Shown here one piece after another: positions 51,642 through 63,250 of a DNA stretch of 64,000 nt. Both the position numbers and the translations under genes were made by a program. Under the pieces are notes generated by a model. It was not told where the DNA came from. It worked only from the letters and a program-made list of their open reading frames with translations, and did not search any database. Every line of letters starts with the position of its first letter. The stretch's first letter is position 1. The stretch is from Acanthochromis polyacanthus (Eukaryota > Chordata > Actinopteri > Pomacentridae), in the NCBI RefSeq assembly GCF_021347895.1, contig NC_067119.1, positions 6,212,534-6,276,533 of the forward strand, written 5' to 3'.

Positions 51642-52173
51642 CCCTTTAAGCGTCAGTCAATTCCAGCCGTTTTCAGTACAAAAAATCGCTAATATTCTAT
51701 TTTTAAATAAAAAAAATTACGAAAAATACGGGGAATATTGGACGCGCATCGGGAGGTGCATTTCCTTGAAAACAACCGATTCGGGGATTTTATACCGACT
51801 TCAAGACATGTTTTGGACAAAATAGTTTACTGGCTTGTGTCATCTGATGTAAAAGGTTGGATTATGGCCGTTTTTTGTGGAATCTTTTTTTTGTGTGTAA
51901 TAATAAACCTGGAAATGTGAGTCGCGCTGTGTGCGTTGAAGCCGTGTATAGAGAACGGATGGATGAATATTTGTTTTTGTCGGACAAATGTGTTTTTCTC
52001 ACCCGCTGTGGTAATCGCATCTGAAAGTGGTTTATACTGGCGGATTCATGAGAATCTAAGCTTTCCATCGGTGTATAGTGTTTGTATAATCGCGTTTGCA
52101 CCCGTCGGACATTCTTGAAATTCCTATGCAAATTAGTAGGTGTACCGCCGGCGGTACACTGAAGCTTAAAGGG
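51642..52173. mobile_element. Second TTAA MITE family (piggyBac-like)
   Basis: 532 bp between TTAA sites (51638-51641 and 52174-52177). The ends are CCCTTTAAGCGTCAG on the left and the inverse of CCCTTTAAGCTTCAG on the right, 14 of 15 matching. The interior does not encode a transposase and differs from the palindromic family. It has GCCGCCGGCGGTAC-like palindromes next to the right end. Confidence 0.8.
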
Positions 52174-52177
52174 TTAA

Positions 52178-53078
52178 CCAAGTCCAAAAATGAAAAATGT
52201 AAAAAATCGAGGCGTAAAAGTGATTTATTCTACAGGTCTTGTGTGAAATTTAACAATATTTGTTAAAGACAAAACTCGGCACTAATCCATTATTTCAAAA
52301 CTGCAAGCAGCATCCACCTGACTATTTACACACCACAAAGAGGAGAATGGAAACAAATTTAAAATGTAGGTATTAAATCCTCTATCCCATCGAGAGTCCA
52401 CTTTTTTTCGTCCAATAACTGCAACACCTGAAAGAATGTTGTACATGTTGATACCAGTTTTTTCCCCACCGTGTGTAAAATAAAATCCGCTTTCTTCTCA
52501 TTTATGGCATTATAATTCAGTTAGGCTGCACTAACTACACTTTTGAGTTCTCTCTGCTTCCAGGCATGATTGCAATGTTTCCACACAGGTGCAGGACTCA
52601 ACATTGGAGTGAAAAATGAGGTCACAGTGGGTAAAAGTGCGACAGGGGGGGAAAAAAACAAACAGAGATTGCTTCAGGTTTAAAGGGTTAAATGGAGGGG
52701 AGAATATTGGCAGATGGCAAACAAAGTGTGTGATTGTCGGAGCAATCCAGGTTTATTGCGTTATTAATCGTTGACAATATAATGATGCCACACGGGAAAA
52801 TGACACTTGCAAATTATACCTGCTGGCTGTATATTAAGCATTTTATGGCGTTTACCAACACATTCATCACTTTAATGTTACCTGGCATCAAGCATAGCCA
52901 GGTTGTGTTTGTACACATGATGCACTCTTGAGTGAATCCAGAGTAATTTAAGCATTTATTGCTTTTAACAGTTTGTCCAAAGACAAAAAGAGGCAATAAT
53001 ATTACCTTTGCTGCTGGGCATCTCTCCCTATTTTGGGATGTTCAGGCTGGAAAAAAAATAACAAACTGAAAAATAACT
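52178..53078. other. mapk1 intron 1, nothing recognised
   Basis: AT-rich sequence without supported features. Confidence 0.4.
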
Positions 53079-53650
53079 TTATTATTAATAGAGAAGAAAA
53101 GCACTCAGACAGCACAGTACTCCACCAAGGCTGCTCAGTCGTATCATTTCCGACGGATGAAATCTTTAACAGAGGCGTGTGTTATTCATGTGTATGTTAT
53201 GTAGGGATACTGAATCATGTGACCTAAATATGTAGCGGGCGGCAGGAATTGATGGGACTCAGAAACACCCCCACAATTTAATCAACTGTTCCTTGTATCA
53301 TTTTCAAGGGATAAGTCCCGATAAGTCCGCAACTTTCGATTTGTAGTAGGATCACAATCATGTGATCGTCAGCAGGCAGCTGATGTAGTGTTTACTTGTT
53401 GTCATGGTTACAAAGACGTCAGTCCACTATCTGGAAATGATACAGAAATCTTTAACAAATCCATGGATCCAGACTATAAGCCGCATCACTGCCAAAATCA
53501 AGTCATTTGGTCCTTGTGTCATTTCTGACTTTTCCTGAAGATTTCATCCGAATCCATTAGTCTGTTTTTGAGTAATTTCCGAACAGACAGACAGACAGAC
53601 AAACAGACGGGCAAACGTACTCCAATCATCACATAATTCCACTGTTCCTT
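53079..53650. mobile_element. Interspersed repeat, intact reference copy
   Basis: Uninterrupted copy of the repeat also at 38928-39780. The right side reads GATTTCATCCGAATCCATTA then TTTTTGAGTAATTTCC and an (ACAG)n/(ACAA) run at 53583-53615, which resembles the 3' end of a fish non-LTR retrotransposon. No coding sequence. Class uncertain. Confidence 0.6.
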
Positions 53651-55480
53651 GGCAGAGTAACAATAATAATTTAAAAAAAACTTGTTACATGGTTTTTAAT
53701 CAACCAAAAATGTCAACTACTTTTTGGTTCTAGCCCCCCAAATGTGAGCTGAAGACATAATGTTAGGTACTTGGGGAAATTTTGACAGTTATGTATGTTT
53801 TCTAATGCTTTAAAGAATAAATTAATAGTTCTATTATTGTTTAAAAGAAAAAAAAACACACGGGATAATGAATAACTACAGCCCTATTCACATCCACAAC
53901 ACACTTCATTAGACAAACATTACAAAAGCACATCATTTAGTGCCCACACTGGAGATGGAAGTCTTAGCCCACACTACGTTTCACCATGTTTGCTGAGGCA
54001 AGCCCTTCAGTTCCTTGTCAGTTTGTCCAGACATGCAGCAGAAGGAACTTTTTGAGGAAGTACAAAGTACACCGAGTGTGTAGCGTCTGTGTACCGAGAC
54101 AAAGTCTTATCGCTGAACTTTGAGAACGTTGCTCTCACGACATTGAGGATTTTTGAACTTAGATCTACAAGTTAACATGCAGGGTTGTTTCCTATGTAGA
54201 GGAACTTCTGGTTTCAGGCAGCACCAAACTGACAAGAACTGTGAATAAAAACTGTAAAAGCTACAATACCTTTAGGATAACAGGTGTTTAATTTGCTCAA
54301 GCATTACCAACATTTTTGTCAAACAAATAATTGCGTAGATTCCTGTCAAATGAGGTAACTCTGGCTCATATCCTTTACTATACATGGATGATCACACTGG
54401 TATATGGTTTTTACTTTTACTGGTACCACCAACCAGCTGATGCTGACGCCTGCCTCACACAGCTGACTATTACTTCCCTGCCCTTAACATTACAGACTAC
54501 AGGGCCTCCTTTAAATTTGTTACTTGATCAAAACAGACGCTGGATTAAATACGCTGATGAGCCTGAATGATCAGTCTACAATCAAGAATTTTGATGACGT
54601 GGACAAAATTTATTAAGTCCAACATTTCTACAATAAATACTTTGTTTTTCTTACAATACACAAAACACAATATTTAGGTTTTTGTACTTTTTGCTGGAGA
54701 AAAAAATGCTATTTCTTGATGTCGATGTTGGACACTGAGGCAGGAAATTAATAACCGGTTGCAGCTCAAGAGGCATGAAGACAGACTTCAAAAATGTCTG
54801 GAAAAACTGACAGTGCACAGCAGATGAAAAGAAACACTTAGACACAAAACTGGCTGACAGTGACTGGCCTAAAATCTCTTAGTAACTTATGAAATTTATC
54901 TACAAGAACTCAGAATCGACCAATTATCAACCTGGCCTACTATCGGGGAAGATATTCAACATTTTTCCGATCATCGATTACATTATTTTTATTGGTTGAT
55001 TACAAATAAAATCAATTAAATGATGTGCCACTTTGACGACATCATTCCTGTTTCTATTGTACTTATTAAGCAACAGAAATACTTATTAATGAAGTAACGT
55101 AGTTATGAATGACAGGCCCATTGCCATCACATGCAGCCATTATATAACACTTAACATTCAGTAACAGTAATCCTATTTTTCTGAAGAAGTCTGAGCATGA
55201 ACGACAGGTTTTTTGCTATAACATACTGCTAAAATTTGAAATCCAATGAATATCTGTGATTTGATTACGAGTGACTAGTATTAGAAGAAGCCTGTTGATC
55301 AATCCCTAATAAGAAATCCGACTTATATATTTATATGAGTGTGTTTACATTTTTTAACGTGTCAACTGCTCTGCTCATCTTAAAGACACCGCTGCTGATG
55401 ATAAAAGCTGCACGGTGCATTTTCAAGTGAATTCTTTCCGAGATGCCTTTCCTGTTTCCTCTTCTGTAGTGTATTTTCTG
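53651..55480. other. mapk1 intron 1, nothing recognised
   Basis: I see no exon or clear element. Fragments near 54960-55020 (CATCGATTAC...GGTTGATTAC) may be remnants of the hAT-like MITE family at 56036. Confidence 0.35.
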
Positions 55481-55499
55481 AGCATGCTCAGTCGCTCAG

Positions 55500-55800
55500 G
55501 AAGGAGCACTTTGAGGAGGGGTGTGGGGGGGGGGTGTTAAAGAAAGGAGGAGGGCTCCGTTCCCATGGCGACGGCAATACAAGGCTTTTCTCTGCAGCCG
55601 CCGGGTTATGCAACAGGGCTGTAACCATGACGATGCTGGAGGGGTAGGGTTGAAGGAAGAAGGGGAAAAGCTGGCTGTGTGAGAGTGCAGATACGAACGT
55701 GAGGGCAGAAACCAGACGGACGTCGAAGAGAGGCAATGGATTTGCAGGAAGGGAAAGAGGCTGACTTCGAGCAACGCTCACAATCCGAACGTGCAGCAGT
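55500..55800. promoter_or_regulatory. GC-rich intronic segment with RFX X-box-like site
   Basis: This segment is GC-rich compared with its neighbours and contains GTTCCCATGGCGAC (55559-55572). Its reverse complement GTCGCCATGGGAAC differs by two positions from the palindromic RFX X-box GTTGCCATGGAAAC. It lies in mapk1 intron 1; a regulatory role is inference. Confidence 0.3.
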
Positions 55801-56035
55801 GAGGCTACGTTCAGAAGAGGAACTGTAGGACTAGAGGCTGTCCGCTACTTACAGCGCTGATCTACATTCACTAATCTAAAGTGACAGCCAGTCGCAGTGG
55901 GCTGTCAGTCACTGATTATTCAGCGTGTTTTAATGACTTTCTGGGGATGGTGATGACATGAGGGCTGGCTGTTCAGTTTCTCACGTTCAAATCTTTACTT
56001 TCACATCATGTATTTGACATATCATGACGTCCTAA

Positions 56036-56368
56036 TAGGGCTCCAACTAATTATTATTTCCACTGCCCATTTCTCAATTAATCAATTGTTTTTTGGGCCA
56101 ATAAAATGGTGATAAATGGTGATCAGTGGTTCTCAAAGCCTAAGATGACGACACTGAAGGTCCTTTTTTGTCCACAACCCCAAGATATTCAGTTTACGGT
56201 CATCAGAGGAGGAAAGAAACGAGAAAATATATCCACAAGAAGCTGGAATCAGATTAGCTGGACTTTTTCCCCACCAAAAAAGACACTCAAACCAGTTAAT
56301 TATCAAAATAGCTGGCGATAAACTTAATAGTGGACAACTTTTTGATTAATCGAATTGTCGCAGCTCTA
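56036..56368. mobile_element. hAT-like MITE (AGGGCTxCAACTAA type)
   Basis: The ends TAGGGCTCCAACTAATTATT and the inverse of TAGAGCTGCGACAATTCGAT pair roughly. The interior words TTTGTCCACAACCCCAAGATAT, CAGTTTACGGTCATCAGAGGAG and AGAAGCTGGAATCAGATTAG are characteristic of an abundant fish MITE. Weaker relatives are at 14630-14760 and 59915-60040. Confidence 0.6.
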
Positions 56369-56609
56369 CATCATATTGATATTACCAATTACAAATAAAA
56401 ATCAATAACAATTAAGATATTTAGTACGTTTGCAGATGATTACATTCGGGTTTTATATATTTTTCTGTGTCTTATATTCAGTAGGTCAGTTAATATGTAA
56501 CAATTTCAATAAATACAACACTTTGAAGCATTGTTAAACTTCATGTTTATCCAATATATATTCCTTCCTGTACTGCTATTTGATTTTAAATGTGTCAGTA
56601 TTTATTGTA

Positions 56610-58216
56610 CAGGTAAAAGCCAGAAAATTAGAATATTTTCATAAACTTGATTTATTTCCGTAATTGCGAACAAAAGGTATAACTTTTACATTATATGTAA
56701 TCATTGCACGCAGACTGATGCACTTCAAATGTTTATTTATTTAATTTTGATGATCATAGGTGGCAACAAATGAAAATCCGACATTCCGTGGGTCAGAAAA
56801 TTAGAATATTGTGAAATGGGTCAAGTTTGAAGACACCTGGTGCCACCCACTAACCAGCTGATTAACTCAAAACACCTGCAAAGGGCTTTAAATGGTCTCT
56901 CAGTCCAGTTCTGAAGCTTACACAAACATGGGGAAGACTTCAGATTTGACAGCTGTCCAAAAGGCAACCATTGACACATTGCACAAGGAGGGCAAGACTC
57001 AAAAGGTTATTGCTGAAAAGGTTGGCTGTTCTCAAAGCTCTGTGTCCAAACACATTAATGGAGAGGCAAAGGGTAGGAAAAACTGTGGTAGGAAAAAGTG
57101 TACAAGCGACAGGGATCACCACGCCCTGGTGAAGATTGTGAAAAAAAACCCATTCAAAAATGTGGGGGAGATTCACAAGGACTGGACTGCTGCAGGAGTC
57201 AGTGCTTCAAAATCCACCACCAAGAGACGCATGAAAGACATGGGTTTCAACTGCCGCATACCTCGTGTCAAGCCTCTTTTGAACAAGAAACAGCGCGCAA
57301 AGCGTCTCACCTGGGCTAAGGAAAAAAAGAGCTGGACTGCAGCTGAGTGGTCCAAAGTTATGTTTTCTGATGAAAGCAAATTTTGCATTGCCTTTGGAAA
57401 TCGAGGTCCCAGAGTCTGGAGGAGGACAGGAGAGGCACAGGATCCACGTTGCCTGAAGTAGTGTGAAGTTTCCACATCAGTGATGGTTTGGGGTGCCATG
57501 TCATCTGCTGGTGTCGGTCCACTCTGTTTCCTGAGATCCAAGGTCAACGCAGCCGTCTACCAGCAAGTTTTAGAGCACTTCATGCTTCCTGCTGCTGACC
57601 TGCTTTATGGAGGTGGGGATTTTATGTTCCAACAGGACTTGGCGCCTGCACACAGTGCCAAATCTACCAGTGCCTGGTTTAAGGACCATGATATTTCTGT
57701 ACTCAATTGGCCAGCCAACTCGCCCGACCTTAGCCCCATCGAAAATCTGTGGGGTATTGTTAAGAGGAAGATGCAGAATGCCAGACCCAAAAATGCAGAA
57801 GAGCTGAAGGCCACTATCAAAGCAACCTGGGCTCTCATAACACCTGAGCAGTGCCAGAAACTGATCGACTCCATGCCACGCCGCATTAATGCAGTCATTG
57901 AGGCAAAAGGAGCTCCAACCAAGTATTGAGTACTGTACATGCTCATATTTTTCACGTTCATACTTTTCAGTTGGCCAACATTTCTACAAATCCTGTTTTT
58001 GTATTGGCCTCAGGTAATATTCTAATTTTCTGACCCACGGAATGTCGGATTTTCATTTGTTGCCACCTATGATCATCAAAATTAAATAAATAAACATTTG
58101 AAGTGCATCAGTCTGCGTGCAATGATTACATATAATGTAAAAGTTATACCTTTTGTTCGCAATTACGGAAATAAATCAAGTTTATGAAAATATTCTAATT
58201 TTCTGGCTTTTACCTG
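56610..58216 (+). mobile_element. Tc1-type DNA transposon, 1607 bp, perfect 201-bp TIRs
   Basis: Flanked by TA (56608-56609 and 58217-58218). The terminal inverted repeats, 56610-56810 and 58016-58216, appear identical over 201 bases by eye. Each TIR carries the direct repeat CAGAAAATTAGAATATT at its outer (56621) and inner (56794) side, 173 bp apart: the IR/DR organisation used by the transposase in Sleeping Beauty-like elements. One transposase gene lies between. Perfect TIRs point to a recent insertion. It is in mapk1 intron 1, antisense to the gene. Confidence 0.95.
56928..57929 (+). pseudogene. Tc1-type transposase, one in-frame stop
   Basis: From MGKTSDLTAV (ATG at 56928) the frame reads 333 residues to TGA at 57927-57929, interrupted only by TAG at 57459-57461. 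The order is an N-terminal helix-turn-helix (about residues 8-45, ending GCSQSSVSKHI), a basic linker with a GRKK-type nuclear-signal-like patch, a second DNA-binding half, then the DDE domain: first Asp in MFSDESKF, second Asp in FQQDLAPAH, Glu in SPDLSPIENLW, 34 residues after the second Asp (DD34E). It ends RRINAVIEAKGAPTKY, the usual Tc1 C-terminus. Around the stop the peptide departs from the family pattern for about ten residues. This suggests two small compensating deletions rather than one point mutation. Confidence 0.92.
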
Positions 58217-58218
58217 TA

Positions 58219-61200
58219 TATACCACTGTTGACAATGAGATCTGTCCTTCAATGTGTTCTCTGTGGTTTTAAACCAAATAAATGAGTGAATAAACTAAAA
58301 CTCTTGATTATCTGACTGATTATTATAAGGTAAAAGTGCACAAACTAGTTCCAACTTTTACACTAGAGGTTTCATTTATGCATTTATGATTTTTAAAATT
58401 ATTGTTAATTAAATGAGCTTTGTGCTGGCAGGTCAAGAAAAACTAAAATATCTGAAGATGTCACTGGCCTCTGAGAAACAGTTTATTGACCAAATGAGTA
58501 ACTGATAACAAAACTAATCATTTAAAAGTGGCTACCAAAACTCTGTTATTTCAAATTTACACTTAATTTGATAAATTTTAACATACATTTCCATTATTTC
58601 TTCCTCACACTTCTCAACCAATAATCTACTTGCATGATTATATCGCTTTCTGGACACATTTATCCAACCTCACACCTACTGATTTAAATCTGAACTGATT
58701 TCTTGTTACAAACACATGTCATACTTTGGATTACTGTGAGCCTGTGTTCTTTTATTCTTCATTTCAGAATCCTTTCAACATTTTATTTCAACATCAGTCA
58801 AGTGTAAACTCTGTCTGAGAGCTTACATGCGTCATTTGCAGTCTCAGAGAAGTTTCAGGCTTCACTGAGTATCGCCTACAACAGTTCACACAATATGGCC
58901 TCCTTACTTCTGTTTGTTTCACACACGTAACCCAAAATAAACCGATAATGATTTGCATATTTGGTCAGTTAAGGTTTAGAACTATCCCAGATTTGGCTTC
59001 GACCGCTTTTTTTTTTTTTGCGTTTCAAAAAACACACATCCTGTTTTTACGTTCACTAACTAGTTTATTGCGAGGCGGCTGCAAGCTGTTTGTGTTTGCA
59101 AGAGATTGTTTTCTACATGGCTAGATGATCAAATCAGCTCTACGTGATTAACTAGCTCTGCGATGGACTGGAGGCCTGGCATGTTTCCCTGACTTCTGCA
59201 AAATGCATGCCTCGACAAGCTTCAGCTCGCAACAGCAAACTAATACGGAGTGAAATCAAACAGACTTCTGTGGCGTAGAAATTTTGACTTTATGTGTGAA
59301 AAACAGGCACTTTTAACACCAGGAAGACTCACTTTACTAGTTAAGTTTTGGCTTTTGCAGTTTATTTTTAGTTTGCGGAGCATTTACTACACATAACCTC
59401 GCTAATTTTACTAAAGACAAAGCTAAATAATTACAAATAGCGATGAAAAATGCTCAGCAGAGGCCTCTTTGCAACACAATCTGCAGAAGCTTTGAGGAAG
59501 TGACTTTAAGGAAGAAACTCTTCCCTCCTTGTACATTGCACACACTGAGTTTTTCACTTATTTATTCGGCTCTTTTCTGTGGTGCGTATAGTATTTTGTC
59601 ACAGGTCAGGGTCCAGGTTTACATTAGCGTCCGCTGGAGTGTATTCCTACCACACCTGTCATAAACACCACCTCTGCTGGCATCGTAACAATATTAATGC
59701 ACTTTTATGAGATAAATCATTAACCTTTAGGAGGGGGAAACAAAGAGCAGAGGTGCCATTTCACACCGCAAATGCCAAATATTTAATGAGCGTTTAGGCC
59801 GTCGTCTGTTGCGTAACTGATCGAGATCTACGAATGTGAAAAGAGCGAGGTGGACCTAACCACTGTGGCCACAAGATTTCCTAGGGAGTAAGACACACAT
59901 GCTGGTATTTACACCAGAGCTGCAGTTAACAGTTATCTGTTAATCTGCTGGTCATTTTCTCCAGTATTTGAGCAATTCTTCTGTGTATAAAATGGCAAGA
60001 TCAACCCAGAACAGTCCAAAATGTGAAGATATTCAGGTGACTATCATGTATGACATACAAAAACAACAAAAAAAAACTCACATTCTGTAAAGCTGAAACA
60101 GTCAAATTTTTTGTCATTTTTGCTTTGAAAAGTCAAACATGCTTAATCAATACTAGCTACGCAGAAGCCAAGTACAGTAACAGCAAAATATTCCCTCCTG
60201 TGTCACAGCTAATCGCTTATCAAAACTTCTGTTTGTCATTCCTACGCTGCCTGACGGATGTGCGCTCTATGAAGTCTATTTACCTTGGCAGGCTTTTTAA
60301 ATAAACAGCTACTGTACGTCCCATCGTCGACACGACAGAAGCCATTTCATTATTCTAATTTCTTCAGACAGCAACTGGATTACGCAACAGGCTTAACAGA
60401 AAACTGCACCAAAAGCACAATCAGGCTAAACGCAGATGTGCTCCTGACTTACATTTTTAGAGTCTCTTATCACAGCCTCTAGCGTGACATCTGATTACAT
60501 CTAGGTAGGTCATTTACCTCAAAAGTAAACTAAACTTGGCTGCACGGTCAACCGAAATGCATTCTGACAGCAGCAGAACAAGCATGCAGATCCTCAACTT
60601 ACATAAAAGCAACAAGACGGTAATGGAAAAATACTTCTGTCTGCTATAAACAATCCTACGTAAGCTAAAGTAGCAGCAAAATGTTTGGTCCCTCTGTCTG
60701 ATATATTATAATATACGACATGATTATGTGAAGCATCAGTGTGTCAGCAGCATGTTAATGTTGTAAATAAATAAATGGCTCACCGGATGATTAATGCGAG
60801 AAGATAGAAAGAAAAAACAAAGTGCTGATACACGAATCTGTTCTCAGTTTTGTGACTTTTCTGTAAGTAGTTTAGACGTTAAAAAAAAAGTTTGGTGGAG
60901 CTGTTAACAGCACTTAGACATCTGAAATGTAAACCAGACTGCACGCTGCTTTGTGTGAGAAACCACTGGTTAAATGTCTAGCTATGTTTTGTGTTTTAAG
61001 AGCTTGTTTTTTCATCTATTGTGTAAAAGCTTCATCTGCAAAGTAACCGAAGCTGTCAGATAAATGTTGCGGTGTAGAAAACACAATAGAAAATGGAAAC
61101 TCTCAAGCACTAGCGCCTCAAACTTGCACTAAAGTAAATGCTGGAGAGATATTTTCCACCACTGTATATGTCTGTTACATCAGAGAGTCCTGCTTTCTTT

Positions 61201-62640
61201 TAGAGTGAGCCTCTAAGGTAAAAACAGGTCTGCTGACTGAGGCACTGTAGCCCACACAGGCACATACACTGTAAACGCTGTAATGTAAAGTACAGCAGCC
61301 CTCCAACTAAAAAAGCTCTTATCTTCTTTTTTTTTTTTTTATATAAATATTCCTCTGCCTATAAGCACACCGCTGCTCCCATACGTAAGCCGCTGTATAA
61401 CTTCCAGCTGTCAGGTGCAAAACGAACACTTGAACTTTTGTATCTCTGCTTGAGCTCGTTATCAGCAAGGTCACACAGATTCCACCGAGTCCCCGCATTC
61501 AGCCCGACCCAGATGCTGTTATTTTGCATAGATAAAAAACTCTGTCAATTAAATGAAGCACTCTCTTGTGTCCCTGAATCAGGATAGCCAATTAATACAA
61601 GAGCTAAAAGGACAAATGTTTCATACGATTAACATACAACAAAGTAGTGTGCAAATGAAAACGGTATTCCTTCTCCATTAACCGGGGTTCAGCCTGACCG
61701 AAGCAAATTTTCGGCACCGTATCCACATCAAATATCGCCTTATCTCCTTGAAATGTGTTCTTTATAACACTAAAGATTCAAGTTTTAGTTTCCCCTATGC
61801 ACAGATAGAACAATGAGCCGATCTAACAATAGTAAAACAACAGAAAATGAACCGTGTCCTTGTTTAATGAATGAAAAATGCACCTAAATCGTGAGGATTT
61901 GCCGCTTTGACGATAAACTGAATATCCTCTGGTTTTAAGACCGCTCGATGAAGAAAAAAAGACATTTGAAGATGTCACCTTGGGTTTTAAAAAGGGTGTT
62001 TTTCACGGTGAAAATAATCTGAAAATCGAAATGAATCATTTGTTGCAGTGCTACATGACAGCTGTTAAATCAAGCAGAAACTGCAAATATTCTGGCTGTG
62101 GCTTCTCAGATGTCACGATTTGCTGCTTTTAGTTGTAGCTTTTTTTAACATACATTATTATAAAAATAAATATCTCTGGGAATCTGAGGACAAGACGAGA
62201 GACTGAAAGACGTCTGTTTTGGCTCTTTATGTCACTTATGTCTTAAAAATGGAATACATAAGATAAACAGCAGATTAATTTGTACAAAAAACATTAGTTT
62301 GCTGCCTTAAGTGTGTGTCTAACCCCTACAATCTTGCAGGAAAATCTTGCCTGCTTGCTGACGGTCTTTCTTAAACCACACTGCTGATTTGAAACTTAGA
62401 TTACTGAGCTCAAAGGACAATTAAGGCCTGAGGTAATTCCATGACAGGGAGGTTTCAAGGTGCAAGTGGCCTCTCTTATCACTGTTTCAAGAAAGCAACA
62501 CAAAACAAGAAAAACATGACACAACATTCACGGTTTATCGTGCAACGGTACTGATTTGTATCGACATTAGCAAGAAGACAAGAACTCTTAATATCAGTCA
62601 TGTCTGCTGAGTTTAAGGCAACCACAACGTCTGCATTAAA
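58219..62640. other. mapk1 intron 1, no gene
   Basis: 4.4 kb of AT-rich, mostly single-copy-looking intron. The only recognisable item is a diverged MITE remnant at about 59915-60040 (GAGCTGCAGTTAACAG; ATGTGAAGATATTCAGG). No exon or RNA gene supported. Confidence 0.4.
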
Positions 62641-62659
62641 AAAAACCCACACACACATA

Positions 62660-63250
62660 ATAATAAATCAGAACGAGCGATGCGATCAGTGCCGTCAGAC
62701 CACTTCTCCAAAACACAACAGTCATCGTGCAACTTCGGCAGGAGGGTTTGTGCTCGTTTTAAATCAGCCTCCCTGAGAAATATGCAACAAGTGAAAGGCC
62801 AATGCGCAACAGCAGCAGCAGCAAACTGCATCTGTCAGAGCCTGACGATGAGCAGAGATCGCTGCATCGGCGCAGCAAAGCGGCAGCCTGCGTTAATGTT
62901 TCGCGCGCCTGCTGAGCCAGAAGTCGTCGTGCTCGTCTTGGCAGGCGCGACCGCCCAAATTACACAAATTACATCTCCTTCTGAATTGCACAACAGGATT
63001 TCAGAGTGTCAGGGCTCTCATTCTCTCCCTCCCTCTTCCCATTGGCTGTGGAGTGGTGGTACTGATGTCAGAGGCAGAGAGGTTGCCATGGAGACGGGCG
63101 CCACGGTGGCATTTCGAGAGGACGGCTCATGGCAGAATGAAGCAGAGCATCGGCAACGGCGGAGAATCGGGCAGGTCAAGGACTCGAGATGGAGATTAGA
63201 GGGAGTCGCAATCACCAGGAGGGAGACGTTGGAAGGGAGATGAATTTAAT
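62660..63250. promoter_or_regulatory. CpG-rich segment with CCAAT box and RFX X-box
   Basis: A GC-richer block containing TTTCGCGCGCC-type CpG clusters, an inverted CCAAT box (ATTGG, 63041-63045) and GTTGCCATGGAGAC (63082-63095), one base from the RFX X-box GTTGCCATGGAAAC. CCAAT plus X-box about 40 bp apart is an NF-Y/RFX promoter or enhancer arrangement. It could be an alternative promoter or enhancer in mapk1 intron 1; no exon is visible beside it. Confidence 0.45.

Noticed and set aside
62680..63243. 187-codon plus-strand open frame in a CpG-rich block
   Set aside because: Composition is that of GC-rich non-coding DNA; no domain or family pattern is visible. Treated as a regulatory candidate instead.
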